In this document: one piece after another, positions 1 to 8,695 of the stretch
Layout: every line of letters begins with the position of its first letter
How positions within the stretch are numbered: the stretch's first letter is position 1
Source of the DNA: Stenotrophomonas maltophilia
GTDB taxonomy: Bacteria; Pseudomonadota; Gammaproteobacteria; Xanthomonadales; Xanthomonadaceae
Direction: 5' to 3'
DNA: 24,984 bases
NCBI GenBank assembly: GCA_002386405.1
Contig: DGIP01000295.1
Span: 1-24,984 of the forward strand
Made by a program: the position numbers and the translations under genes
Notes under the pieces: model-generated
Database searches by the model: none
The model's input: only the letters and a program-made list of their open reading frames with translations
Told to the model about the DNA's origin: nothing

Positions 1-204
1 GCCGAAGCGCAGGCCAGGGTAGCGGGGCAGCCCGGCGCCCTGCACCAGCAGCGCGCCGCCGGCATCGGTGTCGTCGGCCTGGCGCGGGCGGACCAGGTCC
101 ACCTCATGCCCGGCCGCACGCAGTCCCTGTTCCAGCCCCTGCACGGTCAGGGCAACGCCGTTCACTTCGGGGGGGTACGTTTCAGTGACGATGGCATAGC
201 GCAT
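1..204 (-). CDS. Glycosyltransferase, GT4/GT1 type, N-terminal part (cut by window edge)
   Basis: The first 68 codons of a minus-strand gene are present, and the rest lies beyond the left edge. The protein begins MRYAIVTETYPPEVNGVALT, followed by a helix containing GLRAAGHEVDLVRPR. This is the N-terminal Rossmann start of GT-B retaining glycosyltransferases, where the PPEVNGVA loop contacts the acceptor and the nucleotide-sugar site. The same opening is seen in lipid glycosyltransferases of the PimB/MgtA/SqdX type, but the acceptor cannot be told from this fragment. ATG at 202-204 is preceded by GGAGG (plus-strand cctcc, 211-215) at 6 nt, which supports this start. The receptor gene upstream ends in its own terminator, so this gene needs its own promoter between about 205 and 295. 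That interval holds phased Pho-box-like repeats. Confidence 0.85.
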   Translation of the reverse strand, partial: MRYAIVTETYPPEVNGVALTVQGLEQGLRAAGHEVDLVRPRQADDTDAGGALLVQGAGLPRYPGLRFG

Positions 205-242
205 GGCGGGCCTCCGGTTTGAAGGCATGCTCGGGGGTGGCG

Positions 243-282
243 ATGTAGCCGACATGACATCGACATGACCGCCGCATGACGC
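243..282 (-). promoter_or_regulatory. Candidate tandem Pho box (PhoB binding sites) upstream of the glycosyltransferase
   Basis: On the minus strand three 7-nt units, GCGTCAT, CGGTCAT and ATGTCAT, are separated by exactly 4 nt (GCGG, GTCG). This gives the 11-nt period of PhoB half-sites (consensus CTGTCAT-N4-CTGTCAT). A fourth, degenerate unit (GCTACAT, plus-strand 243-249) continues the phase. The promoter-proximal unit ATGTCAT is identical to the proximal unit of the site before phoB in this window. The spacers are GC-rich instead of the usual AT-rich, and the hexamer 10 nt downstream is a poor -10, so function is inferred. Confidence 0.5.
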
Positions 283-294
283 CGCGCCGGGCAC

Positions 295-324
295 GAAAAA
301 ACCACGGCCCCGAAGGGCCGTGGT
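295..324 (-). terminator. Rho-independent terminator of the TonB-dependent receptor gene
   Basis: ACCACGGCCC (301-310) and GGGCCGTGGT (315-324) form a perfect 10-bp stem around a 4-nt loop, read as TTCG on the minus strand. An A-run at 296-300 gives the minus-strand transcript its U-tract. It lies 27 nt past the receptor stop codon and insulates the glycosyltransferase gene. Confidence 0.9.
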
Positions 325-350
325 CATCGTGCATCAACCGCGCGGGGCGA

Positions 351-3269
351 TCAGAAGCGCTGCTGGTACTTCATGTAGATCACGCGGCCGATGTCATAGC
401 CGCCGTAGTACGAGAAGGCCGAGTTCGGCTTGCTGTACATGATCGGGCCCAGCTTGTCGAAGACGTTGTTGGCGCCGACCGATACGGTGCCTTCCCACGG
501 CAGGGTGTAGCGGAACTGCAGGTCGTGGAAGGTGACCGAACCGCGCTCGTTGTAGTTGCGCGAGCCCTTGTACCACGGCGCGTACTGGCCCGGGTCCGAG
601 CACTCTTCCGGGTACAGCGCGATGTTGGCGCACTGTTCCTTCACGCCGGAGTAGTAACGGGCGGTCCAGCTCATGCCGAAGTTTTCCAGGTCCCAGCCCA
701 GCACCAGGTTGGAGCGGACGCGGAAGCCGCTGCCGATGCCGTTGGTGGTGGTCGGCACGACGCTGGCGTCGTTGGTCGAACGGTAGACGTTGCTGGACAC
801 ATAGGTGGTGGCCGAGTTCAGCGAGAACTTGCCGACGTTGGTATCCAGACGGTAGGTCACGTCCAGGTCGTAACCTTCGGTTTCCAGGAAACCGGCGTTG
901 CGGTTGCCGAACTTCAGGTTGGTCACGATGCCGGTGACCGGGTCGCGGTCGAAGCGCGAGCAGCGCGCGTCGATGCCCTGCTCATAGCAGTCGATCAGGA
1001 TCTGGGTCGGGGTATCGGCAATGATGGTGTTGTCGATGCGGATCTTCCACCAGTCCAGCGAGGCGTTGAAGTTCTGGATGAAGCCGGGGCTCCAGACCAG
1101 GCCCAGCGTCTTGCTCTTGGAGGTTTCCGGGGTCAGCGTCGGGTTCGAGCCGGAGGTGAACGGCACCGGGGTGGCGTCGATGGCGACGGTCACGGCCTGG
1201 TTGCCCTGGCGCAGCTGGCGGAAGTTGGCGGCGTCGGCGATGTCACGCGAGCAGCGCGCGCGCACTTCGGCGTTGGTGCGCGAGGAGCCGAACACGGTGT
1301 CGCACGGATCGCTGAAGTTTGCGAAGGTTTCCGAACCGCCACCGAACAGGTCGTTGATGGTCGGCGCGCGGAAGCCTTCTGCCCAGGTGCCACGCACCAT
1401 CAGCGAATCGATCGGCTTCCACTTGAAGCCGAACTTGCTGTTGAGCGTGTTGCCGAAGGTGTCGTAGTCCGAGAACCGGGTGGCGCCGTTGAAGGTCAGT
1501 TCCTTCGCGCCCGGCAGGTCGGCCAGCACCGGGATGTTGAGCTCCAGGTAGGCTTCGTTGACGGTGTAGTCGCCACCGGTCGGGCCGGCGGCCAGGTTGG
1601 TGGTGGCACCGGTCTGGGCCAGCGCGTCGGGGGTGTACTTGCCTTCTTCCTTGCGGCTTTCAACACCGAAGGCGAAGCCCAGGTCGCCGGCCGGAAGGGT
1701 GAAGATGGAACCGGCGATGTTGGCGAAGAAGTTCTTCGAGGTGGTGCGGCCCTTGGTGGTCTCTTCCGGGAACAACCACGCCTGCAGCTCTTCATTGCCG
1801 TACAGGCCATTGGGCGCGGTCACACCGTAGGCGACCAGCGGGTTCCACGGCTTGCACACGTCGGTGGAGATCGGGGCGGCGGCCGTACCGCACTGCACCT
1901 GGCCGGCCGCGTTGAGGAACGACGGACCCACGCCGGCGGCCACGCGCGCCTTGTGCAGGTTGCCGGTGGCCACCGATTCCAGGTCGTTGCGGTTGTACTG
2001 GTAGCCCGCTTCCCAGTCGAAGTAGCGCTCGCCGATGTCGAACGAACCGTCGAACGAGGCCACCGCACGGTAGGTCTTCAGTTCGCTGGTGGTGACGCGC
2101 GGAATTTCCCAGGTACGGCGGTTCCAGGCCACGGCGGTCGGCGTGGCATAGCCGTGCTGGTTGCCGAACGGGTTGAAGTAGCTGTCGATCGACATCGGGC
2201 CGACGCCGACGGTGCTGGACTGCAGCGGGTAGCCGGCGATCTGGCGGGTCGACTCACGCTGGTTGTAGCCCAGCTCGGTGCGGAAGTTGATGCTGTCGGT
2301 GATCGCGAAGCGACCATCGAAATACACCGAATCGCGCTTGAGCGGATACATCACGTGCATCTGGTCGTTGGCGTTGCTCACGTCACCGGTGAACGGGGTG
2401 GTGTCGGTGCGGTGGTAGTTGCCCGGCAGGGTCGGGTCCGAACCCCGGTTGAGCGAGTAGCCGCAGCCGGCGGTGGCCGTGCAGCCCGGGCCGCGCAGAC
2501 CGGTGATCTGGCCGTATTGGCTGATCGTGGTCCAGTTGCTGGCGTCCAGCGGGTGGCGGTCGGTCATGCCGTACTGGCTGAAGCCGCGGTCACGTGCCCA
2601 CACGCCCTTTTCTTCGGCATGTTCTGCCGACAGGGTAAGCGAGATGCGGTCGTTGCTCCAGCCGGCCACGACGTCGAAACGGTCGCGGGCGCCGTCGCCT
2701 TCGCTGTACTGGCCGTGGTAGACGCTGGCGGTAACGCCGGTGACGTTGCCGCGGGTGATGATGTTGACCACGCCCGCCATGGCATCCGAACCGTAGATGG
2801 CCGAGGCGCCGTCCTTCAGCACTTCGATGCGCTCGATGGCGGAGACCGGCAGGTTCGACACGTCCTGGTAGCCGGAGGTGCTGATGCCCAGGCGCTTGCC
2901 GTTGACCAGCACCAGCGTGCGCTGGGTGCCCAGGTTGCGCATGTCGATGTAGGTGCCGCCGGCATTTTCACCGGCGGTCAGCGCGTTGGCGCGGCTGATC
3001 GTCGGGCTGCCCATGGCGGTCACGTTCTGCAGGATGTCGGCGACCGAGCTGAAGCCCTGGCGCTCGATGTCGTTGCGGCTGATCGCAAACACCGGCTGTG
3101 CGGTTTCCACGTCCACCGTACGGATACGCGAACCGGTGATCTCGATGCGGTCGAGGTTGGTGGTGTTCGGCGCGTCCTGTGCCATGGCCGGTGCGGCCAC
3201 CAGGCCGACGGTACCGGCGACCAGGGCATGGCGGATCGCCTGCCCGAGTACGTTGATGCGTGAAGTCAT
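351..3269 (-). CDS. TonB-dependent outer-membrane receptor
   Basis: A 972-residue protein with a typical signal peptide (about residues 1-31, ending APAMAQ). The plug domain follows (about 40-170: [10 protein letters not shown], a DILQNV segment, [38 protein letters not shown]). The rest is a long beta-barrel rich in aromatic and Gly/Asn residues that ends in the outer-membrane signature YMKYQQRF with C-terminal Phe. Such receptors import siderophores, cobalamin, sugars or peptides using TonB-ExbB-ExbD energy. The ligand cannot be inferred, because no transporter or enzyme for a specific substrate is adjacent. An in-frame ATG at 3299 exists, but ATG at 3267-3269 directly precedes the signal peptide and has a purine-rich GAGAGAG upstream. 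Xanthomonads carry many such receptors. The gene has its own terminator at 295-324. Confidence 0.95.
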   Translation of the reverse strand: MTSRINVLGQAIRHALVAGTVGLVAAPAMAQDAPNTTNLDRIEITGSRIRTVDVETAQPVFAISRNDIERQGFSSVADILQNVTAMGSPTISRANALTAGENAGGTYIDMRNLGTQRTLVLVNGKRLGISTSGYQDVSNLPVSAIERIEVLKDGASAIYGSDAMAGVVNIITRGNVTGVTASVYHGQYSEGDGARDRFDVVAGWSNDRISLTLSAEHAEEKGVWARDRGFSQYGMTDRHPLDASNWTTISQYGQITGLRGPGCTATAGCGYSLNRGSDPTLPGNYHRTDTTPFTGDVSNANDQMHVMYPLKRDSVYFDGRFAITDSINFRTELGYNQRESTRQIAGYPLQSSTVGVGPMSIDSYFNPFGNQHGYATPTAVAWNRRTWEIPRVTTSELKTYRAVASFDGSFDIGERYFDWEAGYQYNRNDLESVATGNLHKARVAAGVGPSFLNAAGQVQCGTAAAPISTDVCKPWNPLVAYGVTAPNGLYGNEELQAWLFPEETTKGRTTSKNFFANIAGSIFTLPAGDLGFAFGVESRKEEGKYTPDALAQTGATTNLAAGPTGGDYTVNEAYLELNIPVLADLPGAKELTFNGATRFSDYDTFGNTLNSKFGFKWKPIDSLMVRGTWAEGFRAPTINDLFGGGSETFANFSDPCDTVFGSSRTNAEVRARCSRDIADAANFRQLRQGNQAVTVAIDATPVPFTSGSNPTLTPETSKSKTLGLVWSPGFIQNFNASLDWWKIRIDNTIIADTPTQILIDCYEQGIDARCSRFDRDPVTGIVTNLKFGNRNAGFLETEGYDLDVTYRLDTNVGKFSLNSATTYVSSNVYRSTNDASVVPTTTNGIGSGFRVRSNLVLGWDLENFGMSWTARYYSGVKEQCANIALYPEECSDPGQYAPWYKGSRNYNERGSVTFHDLQFRYTLPWEGTVSVGANNVFDKLGPIMYSKPNSAFSYYGGYDIGRVIYMKYQQRF

Positions 3270-3364
3270 TAGGCTCTCTCTGGTTCGGAACTGAATCAAA
3301 ACGGTCGGCGGGGTCCCAAGTGCCCTGCGTCCCTGAAAACCACCCCAAATGGGCTGGTGTCTCG

Positions 3365-3395
3365 ATCTTAGTCCCGTTCGTTAAGCCCTTGTAAA
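3365..3395 (-). promoter_or_regulatory. Possible promoter of the TonB-dependent receptor gene
   Basis: The 335-nt gap between the receptor start and the ppx stop contains an AT-rich island (about 3370-3495) in an otherwise GC-rich window. On the minus strand TTTACA (3390-3395) and TAAGAT (3365-3370) are separated by 19 nt, which is longer than ideal. Upstream is a small inverted repeat, AGTTG(3442-3446)-N8-CAACT(3455-3459), that could be an operator. I see no Fur-box-like sequence. The rest of the gap, towards ppx, holds nothing else I can name. Confidence 0.35.
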
Positions 3396-3588
3396 GAAAT
3401 TTGCCAGAAAAAGTTCACTGATCCGTAACCAAAGAGACACAAGTTGTTAAAAATCAACTAATTGTGATTCTTTGCCGAATCCGGTTTTTGTGTCCTGATG
3501 TGTCGCAATGTATCCGTATGGAGTGGCGCAGCATGCGGATCCGCGCAGATCTCCCTGTGGGAGGCGCGGTCCGGAAGCGAAGAGAGGG

Positions 3589-3606
3589 GAGCCGCTGGCG
3601 CGGCTC
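3589..3606 (-). terminator. Weak hairpin at the 3' end of ppx
   Basis: GAGCCGC (3589-3595) and GCGGCTC (3600-3606) form a perfect 7-bp stem with a 4-nt loop overlapping the ppx stop codon. The minus-strand continuation is CCCTCTCTTCG, with no proper U-tract. It may be a weak terminator or an mRNA 3'-end stabiliser. Confidence 0.3.
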
Positions 3607-5131
3607 AGGCCACGAACGGGCGGAACTGGACGCCAAGCCCGGCCATGCCGTCGGTTTCGCCGATCAGGTCGGCGCGCAGCAGCGGGCGGGCATCGATGTA
3701 GGCCTGCGGCAGGATCAGCGACAGGCGACTGTCGTCGGCACTGAGCTCCAGCGCCGGCACGGGGGTGTCTTCGTGGGCGCGGTTGAGCAGCACCGCCAGC
3801 CGGAGCAGGGCCGTCATGCGCCGGGCCGGCAGCAGCAGGCGTTCGGGCAGGGCGTCGAACGCGGATTTGGAGACGTTGCGGCGGTGGCTGCGCACCAGCG
3901 CGGCCAGCAGCTGCTGTTCCTGGCGCGAGAAGCCGGCGATGTCCGAGTTCTCCAGCACGTAGCTGCCATGCACGTGGTAACCGCTGTGGGCGATCATCAG
4001 GCCCAGCTCGTGCAGGCGCGCGGCCCAGCCGAGCATGCGCGCGTCGTCCGGGTCCAGGTTCCAGCTGCCTTCGACCTGGGCGAACAGGTCCAGCGCGGTG
4101 CGCTGCACCCGTTCGGCCTGGACGGTATCGATGCCGTAGCGCAGGGTCAGCGCGTCGACCGATTCGTCGCGCAGGTCGTTTTCGCTGGCGCGGCCGAGGA
4201 TGTCGTACAGGATGCCCTCGCGCATGGCCGCCTTGCTGACCAGCAGCTTCTGCAGGCCCAGCGCCTGGAACGCCGCTTCCAGCACCAGGATGCCGCCGGC
4301 GATGATCGGGCGGCGGTCGGGCGACAGCCCGGGCAGGTTGATGTCCTCGATGCGCTTGGCCTTGAGCAGCTCATCGCGCAGCTGCGGCAGGGCTTCGGCG
4401 GTGATCGCGCCCTTGCTCAGCTTCATGGTGGCGCAGATTTCGCTGATCGCCTTGTGCGTGCCCGACGAGCCCAGCGCTTCGTGCCAGCCCAGCGAGCGGT
4501 ACTTGGTGGCGAACTGCTGGAACTCGGCGCCGATCTCGGTCAGCGCATCCTTCCAGCGCCGCTTGCTCAGCTTGCCGCCCGGGAAGAAGCGCCGGGTGCT
4601 GGCGATGCAGCCGGCCTGCAGGCTTTCGCGTTCCAGGGTCTGCATGCCCTGGCCGATGATGAACTCCGTGGAGCCACCGCCAATATCGATCACCAGCCGG
4701 CGCTGGTCCGGCTTGGGCGGCTGCGCATGGGCCACGCCCAGGTAGATCAGGCGGGCCTCTTCGCGCCCGCTGACCACTTCAATGGCATGCCCCAGCGCGG
4801 TTTCGGCCGGCATCAGGAACGCCTGCGGCGAGCGCAGCTGGCGCACCGTATTGGTGGCCAGGGCGCGCACGCGCACCGAGGGAATGCCGCGGATGCGCTG
4901 GCCGAACCGGGCCAGGCATTCCAGCGCGCGCTGGCGCGCTTCCGCCGACAGGCCGCCCTTGCCATCCAGGCCGTCGGCCATGCGCACGGTCTCGCGCAAC
5001 CGGTCGACCACGCGCAGCTGCCCGAGCGTGTACCGCGCGATGACCATGTGGAAACTGTTCGAACCGAGGTCGACGGCGGCGAGCAGGTCGCCATCCTGCA
5101 GGGCGGGCGGAGTCGTGGAGGTATGCGGCAT
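3605..5131 (-). CDS. ppx: Exopolyphosphatase
   Basis: A 508-residue member of the Ppx/GppA phosphatase family, close to the usual length of about 500-513 for Ppx. It releases orthophosphate processively from polyphosphate ends and opposes the Ppk1 encoded upstream. The actin-like fold is shown by AAVDLGSNSFHMVIAR (phosphate-1 loop, residues about 18-33), SGREEARLI (about 121-129) with the catalytic-type Glu, and LVIDIGGGSTEFI (phosphate-2 loop, about 146-158). The C-terminal half (from about 320) is the helical HD-like domain. ATG at 5129-5131 lacks a strong Shine-Dalgarno. The gene follows ppk1 by 127 nt in the same direction, with a long hairpin and a palindromic repeat between them, so it may be only partly co-transcribed with phoB-phoR-ppk1. 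GppA is the alternative name, but the neighbouring ppk1 favours Ppx. Confidence 0.94.
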   Translation of the reverse strand: MPHTSTTPPALQDGDLLAAVDLGSNSFHMVIARYTLGQLRVVDRLRETVRMADGLDGKGGLSAEARQRALECLARFGQRIRGIPSVRVRALATNTVRQLRSPQAFLMPAETALGHAIEVVSGREEARLIYLGVAHAQPPKPDQRRLVIDIGGGSTEFIIGQGMQTLERESLQAGCIASTRRFFPGGKLSKRRWKDALTEIGAEFQQFATKYRSLGWHEALGSSGTHKAISEICATMKLSKGAITAEALPQLRDELLKAKRIEDINLPGLSPDRRPIIAGGILVLEAAFQALGLQKLLVSKAAMREGILYDILGRASENDLRDESVDALTLRYGIDTVQAERVQRTALDLFAQVEGSWNLDPDDARMLGWAARLHELGLMIAHSGYHVHGSYVLENSDIAGFSRQEQQLLAALVRSHRRNVSKSAFDALPERLLLPARRMTALLRLAVLLNRAHEDTPVPALELSADDSRLSLILPQAYIDARPLLRADLIGETDGMAGLGVQFRPFVA

Positions 5132-5212
5132 GGGCGAATGGTAGCCGAAGGGTGGGTCGCGGCGTCACCGCGCGGCCTTCACATGATGCGACCGGTGGCC
5201 GCACCGAAATGA

Positions 5213-5238
5213 ATCCCGACCAACGGGCGGGATCTACC
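5213..5238 (-). repeat. SMAG/REP-like palindromic element (GTAG-bounded) between ppk1 and ppx
   Basis: Read on the minus strand this begins GGTAG. ATCCCG (5213-5218) pairs with CGGGAT (5228-5233), and two more C-G pairs lie inside, beyond one mismatch. A stem-loop with a GTAG tetranucleotide at one foot is the pattern of the SMAG repeats of Stenotrophomonas. It directly abuts the long hairpin at the end of ppk1. Confidence 0.65.
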
Positions 5239-5283
5239 GATGGCGTTGTTGCAGGGCCCTACAGGCCCTGCATCAACGCCATC
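5239..5283 (-). repeat. Long near-perfect hairpin spanning the ppk1 stop codon
   Basis: Two 20-nt arms (5239-5258 and 5264-5283) are complementary except at one position and flank a 5-nt loop (ctaca) that holds the ppk1 stop codon. The last seven codons of ppk1 make one arm, and the sequence just past the stop makes the other. There is no U-tract, so it looks more like an mRNA 3'-end or processing structure than a canonical terminator. Confidence 0.7.
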
Positions 5284-7340
5284 TGCGCCGAGTGCGGGGG
5301 CTGGTCGTGGCCGGGGGTGCATTTGCGGTACTCGCCGTCGGCGTGCAGTTCCCAGGCGTTGAGGTTGTCGTCCAGGTAGTTCTGCAGCACGTCGCGGTAG
5401 ACCTTGCGCGCCAGCTCCGGGTCCAGGATCGGGAAGCAGGTCTCCACCCGGCGCAGCAGGTTGCGCTCCAGCCAGTCGGCGCTGGCGCAGTACAGCTCGG
5501 ACGCGCCGTCGTTGCCGAACCAGTAGACCCGGCTGTGTTCCAGGAACCGGCCGACGATCGAGCGCACCCGGATGTTGTCCGATACCCCCGGTACGCCCGG
5601 GCGCAGCGTGCACGCCCCGCGCACGATCAGGTCGATCTGCACGCCGGCCTGCGACGCGGCATACAGCGCGCGCACCACCTGCGGTTCGTTGAGGGCGTTC
5701 ATCTTGGCGATGATCCGCCCCGGGCGGCCCTCGCGGGCCAGGTGCATCTCGCGTTCGATGCGCTGCAGCAGCCCGTCGTGCAGGGTGAACGGCGACTGCA
5801 GCAGGCGCTTCAGGCGCGTGCGCGGGGCCAGCCCGGACAGCTGCTGGAACAGCAGGTGCACGTCGTTGCCGATGTCGGCATCGGAGGTGATCAGGCTCAG
5901 GTCGGTGTACGCCCGCGCGGTGCCGCTGTGGTAGTTGCCGGTGCCCAGGTGCACGTAGCGGCGCAGCTTGCGGCCCTCGCGGCGCACGATCAGCAGCATC
6001 TTGGCGTGCGTCTTGTAGCCCACCACGCCGTACACCACCTGCACGCCGGCTTCCTGCAGGCGGTCGGCCAGGCCCAGGTTGGCTTCCTCGTCGAAGCGCG
6101 CGCGCAGCTCCACCACCACGGTGACGTCCTTGCCGTTGCGCGCGGCCTGGATCAAAGCATCGACGATCAGCGAGTCCTTGCCGGTGCGGTACAGGGTCTG
6201 CTTGATTGCCAGCACGTTCGGGTCCACCGCGGCCTGCTTGATCAGGTCCAGCACGGCGGTGAAGGCGTCGAAGGGGTGGTGCAGCAGCACGTCCTTGCGC
6301 GCCACCACTTCGAAGATGCCGTCGCTGTCGCGCAGCGTGCGCGGGCTCATCGGCGGGTATTTCAGTTCCGGCCGGGCCAGCAGGTCGTACAGCTGGATCA
6401 CGCGGTTGAGGTTGACCGGGCCGTCGATGCGGTACACCGCGTTCTCGGTGAGGCCGAAGTTCTGCAGCAGGGTCCGCACGATGTCGCGCGGGCAGTCCTG
6501 GGCGATCTCCAGCCGCACCGCCGGCCGGTAGCCGCGGTCGACCAGCTCGTCGCGCAGGGCCAGCGCCAGGTTCTCCACTTCTTCCTCGTCCACCACCAGC
6601 TCGGAATTGCGGGTCACCCGGAACTGGTAGGCGCCCTGGACTTCCATGCCCGGGAACAGCTCGCCGACGAACGTGGACAGCACCGAGGACAGGAACACGA
6701 AGGTCTGCGGCCCGCCCAGGGTCTGCGGCAGCTGGATGATGCGCGGCAGCGAACGCGGCGCGCGCACGATGGCCAGGTGGCCGGCGCGGCCGAACGCGTC
6801 GGTGCCCTTGAGCACCACCACGATGTTCAGCGATTTGTTGAGGATCTTCGGGAACGGGTGCGAGGGATCCAGGCCCAGCGGCGACAGCACCGGCATGATC
6901 TCGTTGCGGAAGTACGCGCGCAGCCAACGCTTCTGGCGATGGTTCCAGGAGTGCCGGCCCAGCACGTCGATGCCGGCCTCGTGCAGCGCCGGGCGCAGCG
7001 TGTCGTTCCAGCAGCGGTACTGCTGGTCCACCAGTTCCGCGGCGCGGTCATGGATGGCATTGAGGATGGTCTGCGGCGCCATGCCGTCCGGTGCCGGCGG
7101 CAGGCCGAATTCCTGCGCGTGGCGCACCGCGGCGGCGCGGATCTCGAAGAACTCGTCCAGGTTGGTGCACGAGATGCACATGAAGCGCAGCCGCTCCAGC
7201 ACCGGTACCTGCGGGTCCATCGCCTGGGCCAGCACGCGGAAGTTGAAATCCAGCTGCGACAGCTCGCGGTTGATGTACAGGGCCGGGTCGCGCAGTGGAT
7301 CGGTTTCCGCCGGCAGGGCGATGGGAACGAGGGTGCTCAT
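5259..7340 (-). CDS. ppk1: Polyphosphate kinase 1
   Basis: A 693-residue enzyme of the PPK1 family (usual length about 690) that polymerises the gamma-phosphate of ATP into inorganic polyphosphate. The N-terminal helical domain includes LYINRELSQLDFNFRVL (about 21-37) and CTNLDEFFEIR (58-68). The phospholipase-D-like catalytic domains carry YKTHAKM with His445, matching the autophosphorylated His of the family, then VHLGTGNYH (463-471). GRFLEHSR has His602, the second conserved His. ATG at 7338-7340 overlaps the phoR stop as ATGA, so translation is probably coupled. A longer reading frame from 7415 lies inside phoR and has no family match in its extra residues. The C-terminus (about 661-693) is followed immediately by the long hairpin. 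Expression should follow the PhoB-controlled upstream promoter. Confidence 0.97.
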   Translation of the reverse strand: MSTLVPIALPAETDPLRDPALYINRELSQLDFNFRVLAQAMDPQVPVLERLRFMCISCTNLDEFFEIRAAAVRHAQEFGLPPAPDGMAPQTILNAIHDRAAELVDQQYRCWNDTLRPALHEAGIDVLGRHSWNHRQKRWLRAYFRNEIMPVLSPLGLDPSHPFPKILNKSLNIVVVLKGTDAFGRAGHLAIVRAPRSLPRIIQLPQTLGGPQTFVFLSSVLSTFVGELFPGMEVQGAYQFRVTRNSELVVDEEEVENLALALRDELVDRGYRPAVRLEIAQDCPRDIVRTLLQNFGLTENAVYRIDGPVNLNRVIQLYDLLARPELKYPPMSPRTLRDSDGIFEVVARKDVLLHHPFDAFTAVLDLIKQAAVDPNVLAIKQTLYRTGKDSLIVDALIQAARNGKDVTVVVELRARFDEEANLGLADRLQEAGVQVVYGVVGYKTHAKMLLIVRREGRKLRRYVHLGTGNYHSGTARAYTDLSLITSDADIGNDVHLLFQQLSGLAPRTRLKRLLQSPFTLHDGLLQRIEREMHLAREGRPGRIIAKMNALNEPQVVRALYAASQAGVQIDLIVRGACTLRPGVPGVSDNIRVRSIVGRFLEHSRVYWFGNDGASELYCASADWLERNLLRRVETCFPILDPELARKVYRDVLQNYLDDNLNAWELHADGEYRKCTPGHDQPPHSAQMALMQGL

Positions 7341-8677
7341 GCGGAGGAGTCTTCTGCAGAGGAAAGGGTGGCAACGTCGGTGCGCTCGCGCACGTGGTCG
7401 GCATCGAAGTGGCACGAGAACACGCTGCCCTTGCCGACCTCGCTCTGGATCTCCAGGCGCGCGTGGTGCAGGCCCAGGATGTGCTTGACGATCGACAGGC
7501 CCAGCCCGGTGCCGCCGCTTTCGCGCGAGCGGCTGCTGGAAACGCGGTAGAAACGCTCGGTCAGGCGCGGCAGGTGGGTGGCGGGAATGCCATAGCCGGT
7601 ATCGCGTACCGCCAGCACCACGCCGTGGCCTTCGCGTGCCAGCTCCACCTCGACCCGGCCGCCGGCCGGGGTATAGCGCACCGCGTTGGTGACCAGGTTG
7701 GAGAAGGCGCTGTGCAGTTCCTTGTTGGACCCCTGCAGGTCCACCCCGGCGCTGTCGATCACGCTGATCTGGTGGCGGCCCTGGCTGTGGGCCTCGGCTT
7801 CGCGGCGCAGCGTGGCCAGCATCGGCGCCATCGCCACGGTTTCTTCTTCGGTGTGTTCCTGCGATTCCAGCCGCGACAGGGTCAGCAGGTCTTCGACCAG
7901 CTGGGCCATGCGCTGCGACTGCTTGCGCATTTCCTCCAGCATCGGCCCGGTGCCGGGGAAATCCTCCGGCTCCATCATGTCCAGGTAGCCGTGCACCACC
8001 GTCAGCGGCGTGCGCAGCTCATGCGACACATTGGCCACGAAATCGCGGCGCACCTGCTCCAGCCGCAGCAGCTTGCTCACATCGCGGGCGATCAGCAGCC
8101 AGTAGTCCGGCGAATAGGGAATCAGGCGCAGGTTGAGCCGGATCGCCGGGTCGACCGGGGAGGGCACGTCCAGGATCGGTTCGGCATTGCGGCCGCCGGC
8201 CAGCCAATGCGCCAGCGGCATCGGCTGCAGGCGCGCGACCAGGGCCTCGCCCAGGTCGCCGGGATGGTGCAGGCCCAGCAGCGTGGTGGCCGATTCGTTG
8301 AACCACTGCACGCGCTGGCTGTTGCGGTCCACCACCACCACCGCATCCGGCAACGCGGCGGCAGCGGCGCGGTAGCTGCGCAGCATGTCCAGCAGGCGCC
8401 GCTTGCGCGTGCGCATTTCCAGCTGGTTGCGGTACAGCAGCCGGTCCAGTTCGTTCCAGACCCCATTGCCGCCGCTCATGTCCCAGCGCTGGCGCGCGGT
8501 GAGCCGGCGCAGCACCTTGCGCAGCCGCCAGTAGTGCCAGGCCAGCGCACCAATGGAGGCCAGCGCGATGCACATCCACACATGCCCGGTGGCGAGGCCC
8601 ACCAGGCCGGCGGCAAGCAGCAGCACGGCGAGGGTGGCAAGGGTTTTCAACCAGGCGGAGCGGATGTGGCGCGGCAT
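7337..8677 (-). CDS. phoR: Phosphate regulon sensor histidine kinase PhoR
   Basis: A 446-residue inner-membrane kinase. Two hydrophobic stretches (about residues 9-29 and 33-50) anchor the N-terminus with almost no periplasmic loop, as in PhoR. A linker and a PAS domain follow (about 100-200, with PDAVVVVDRNSQRVQWFNESA). The dimerisation/phosphoacceptor helix has FVANVSHELRTPLTV with His219. The ATPase domain has the N box SNLVTNAVRYTP (about 326-337), G1 DTGYGIP (359-365), F box RLTERFYRV (371-379) and G2 GGTGLGLSIVKH (388-399). It phosphorylates PhoB when phosphate is scarce and normally receives the phosphate signal through the Pst/PhoU system, which is not in this window. Its ATG lies 18 nt after the phoB stop, and its stop overlaps the ppk1 start. 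Confidence 0.96.
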   Translation of the reverse strand: MPRHIRSAWLKTLATLAVLLLAAGLVGLATGHVWMCIALASIGALAWHYWRLRKVLRRLTARQRWDMSGGNGVWNELDRLLYRNQLEMRTRKRRLLDMLRSYRAAAAALPDAVVVVDRNSQRVQWFNESATTLLGLHHPGDLGEALVARLQPMPLAHWLAGGRNAEPILDVPSPVDPAIRLNLRLIPYSPDYWLLIARDVSKLLRLEQVRRDFVANVSHELRTPLTVVHGYLDMMEPEDFPGTGPMLEEMRKQSQRMAQLVEDLLTLSRLESQEHTEEETVAMAPMLATLRREAEAHSQGRHQISVIDSAGVDLQGSNKELHSAFSNLVTNAVRYTPAGGRVEVELAREGHGVVLAVRDTGYGIPATHLPRLTERFYRVSSSRSRESGGTGLGLSIVKHILGLHHARLEIQSEVGKGSVFSCHFDADHVRERTDVATLSSAEDSSA

Positions 8678-8695
8678 TGCGGTCCCAGGGAAAAA

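Noticed and set aside
276..3263. A 995-codon open frame on the plus strand opposite the TonB-dependent receptor
   Set aside because: Low-complexity Val/Gly/Arg/His-rich translation with no recognisable domain. It is a typical antisense shadow of a GC-rich gene whose real frame has a signal peptide, plug and barrel.
3464..5212. A 582-codon plus-strand frame opposite ppx
   Set aside because: Shadow frame without a ribosome site or motif. The minus frame is a clear exopolyphosphatase.
5292..7550. A 752-codon plus-strand frame opposite ppk1
   Set aside because: Same shadow composition. The minus frame carries all PPK1 motifs and couples to phoR.
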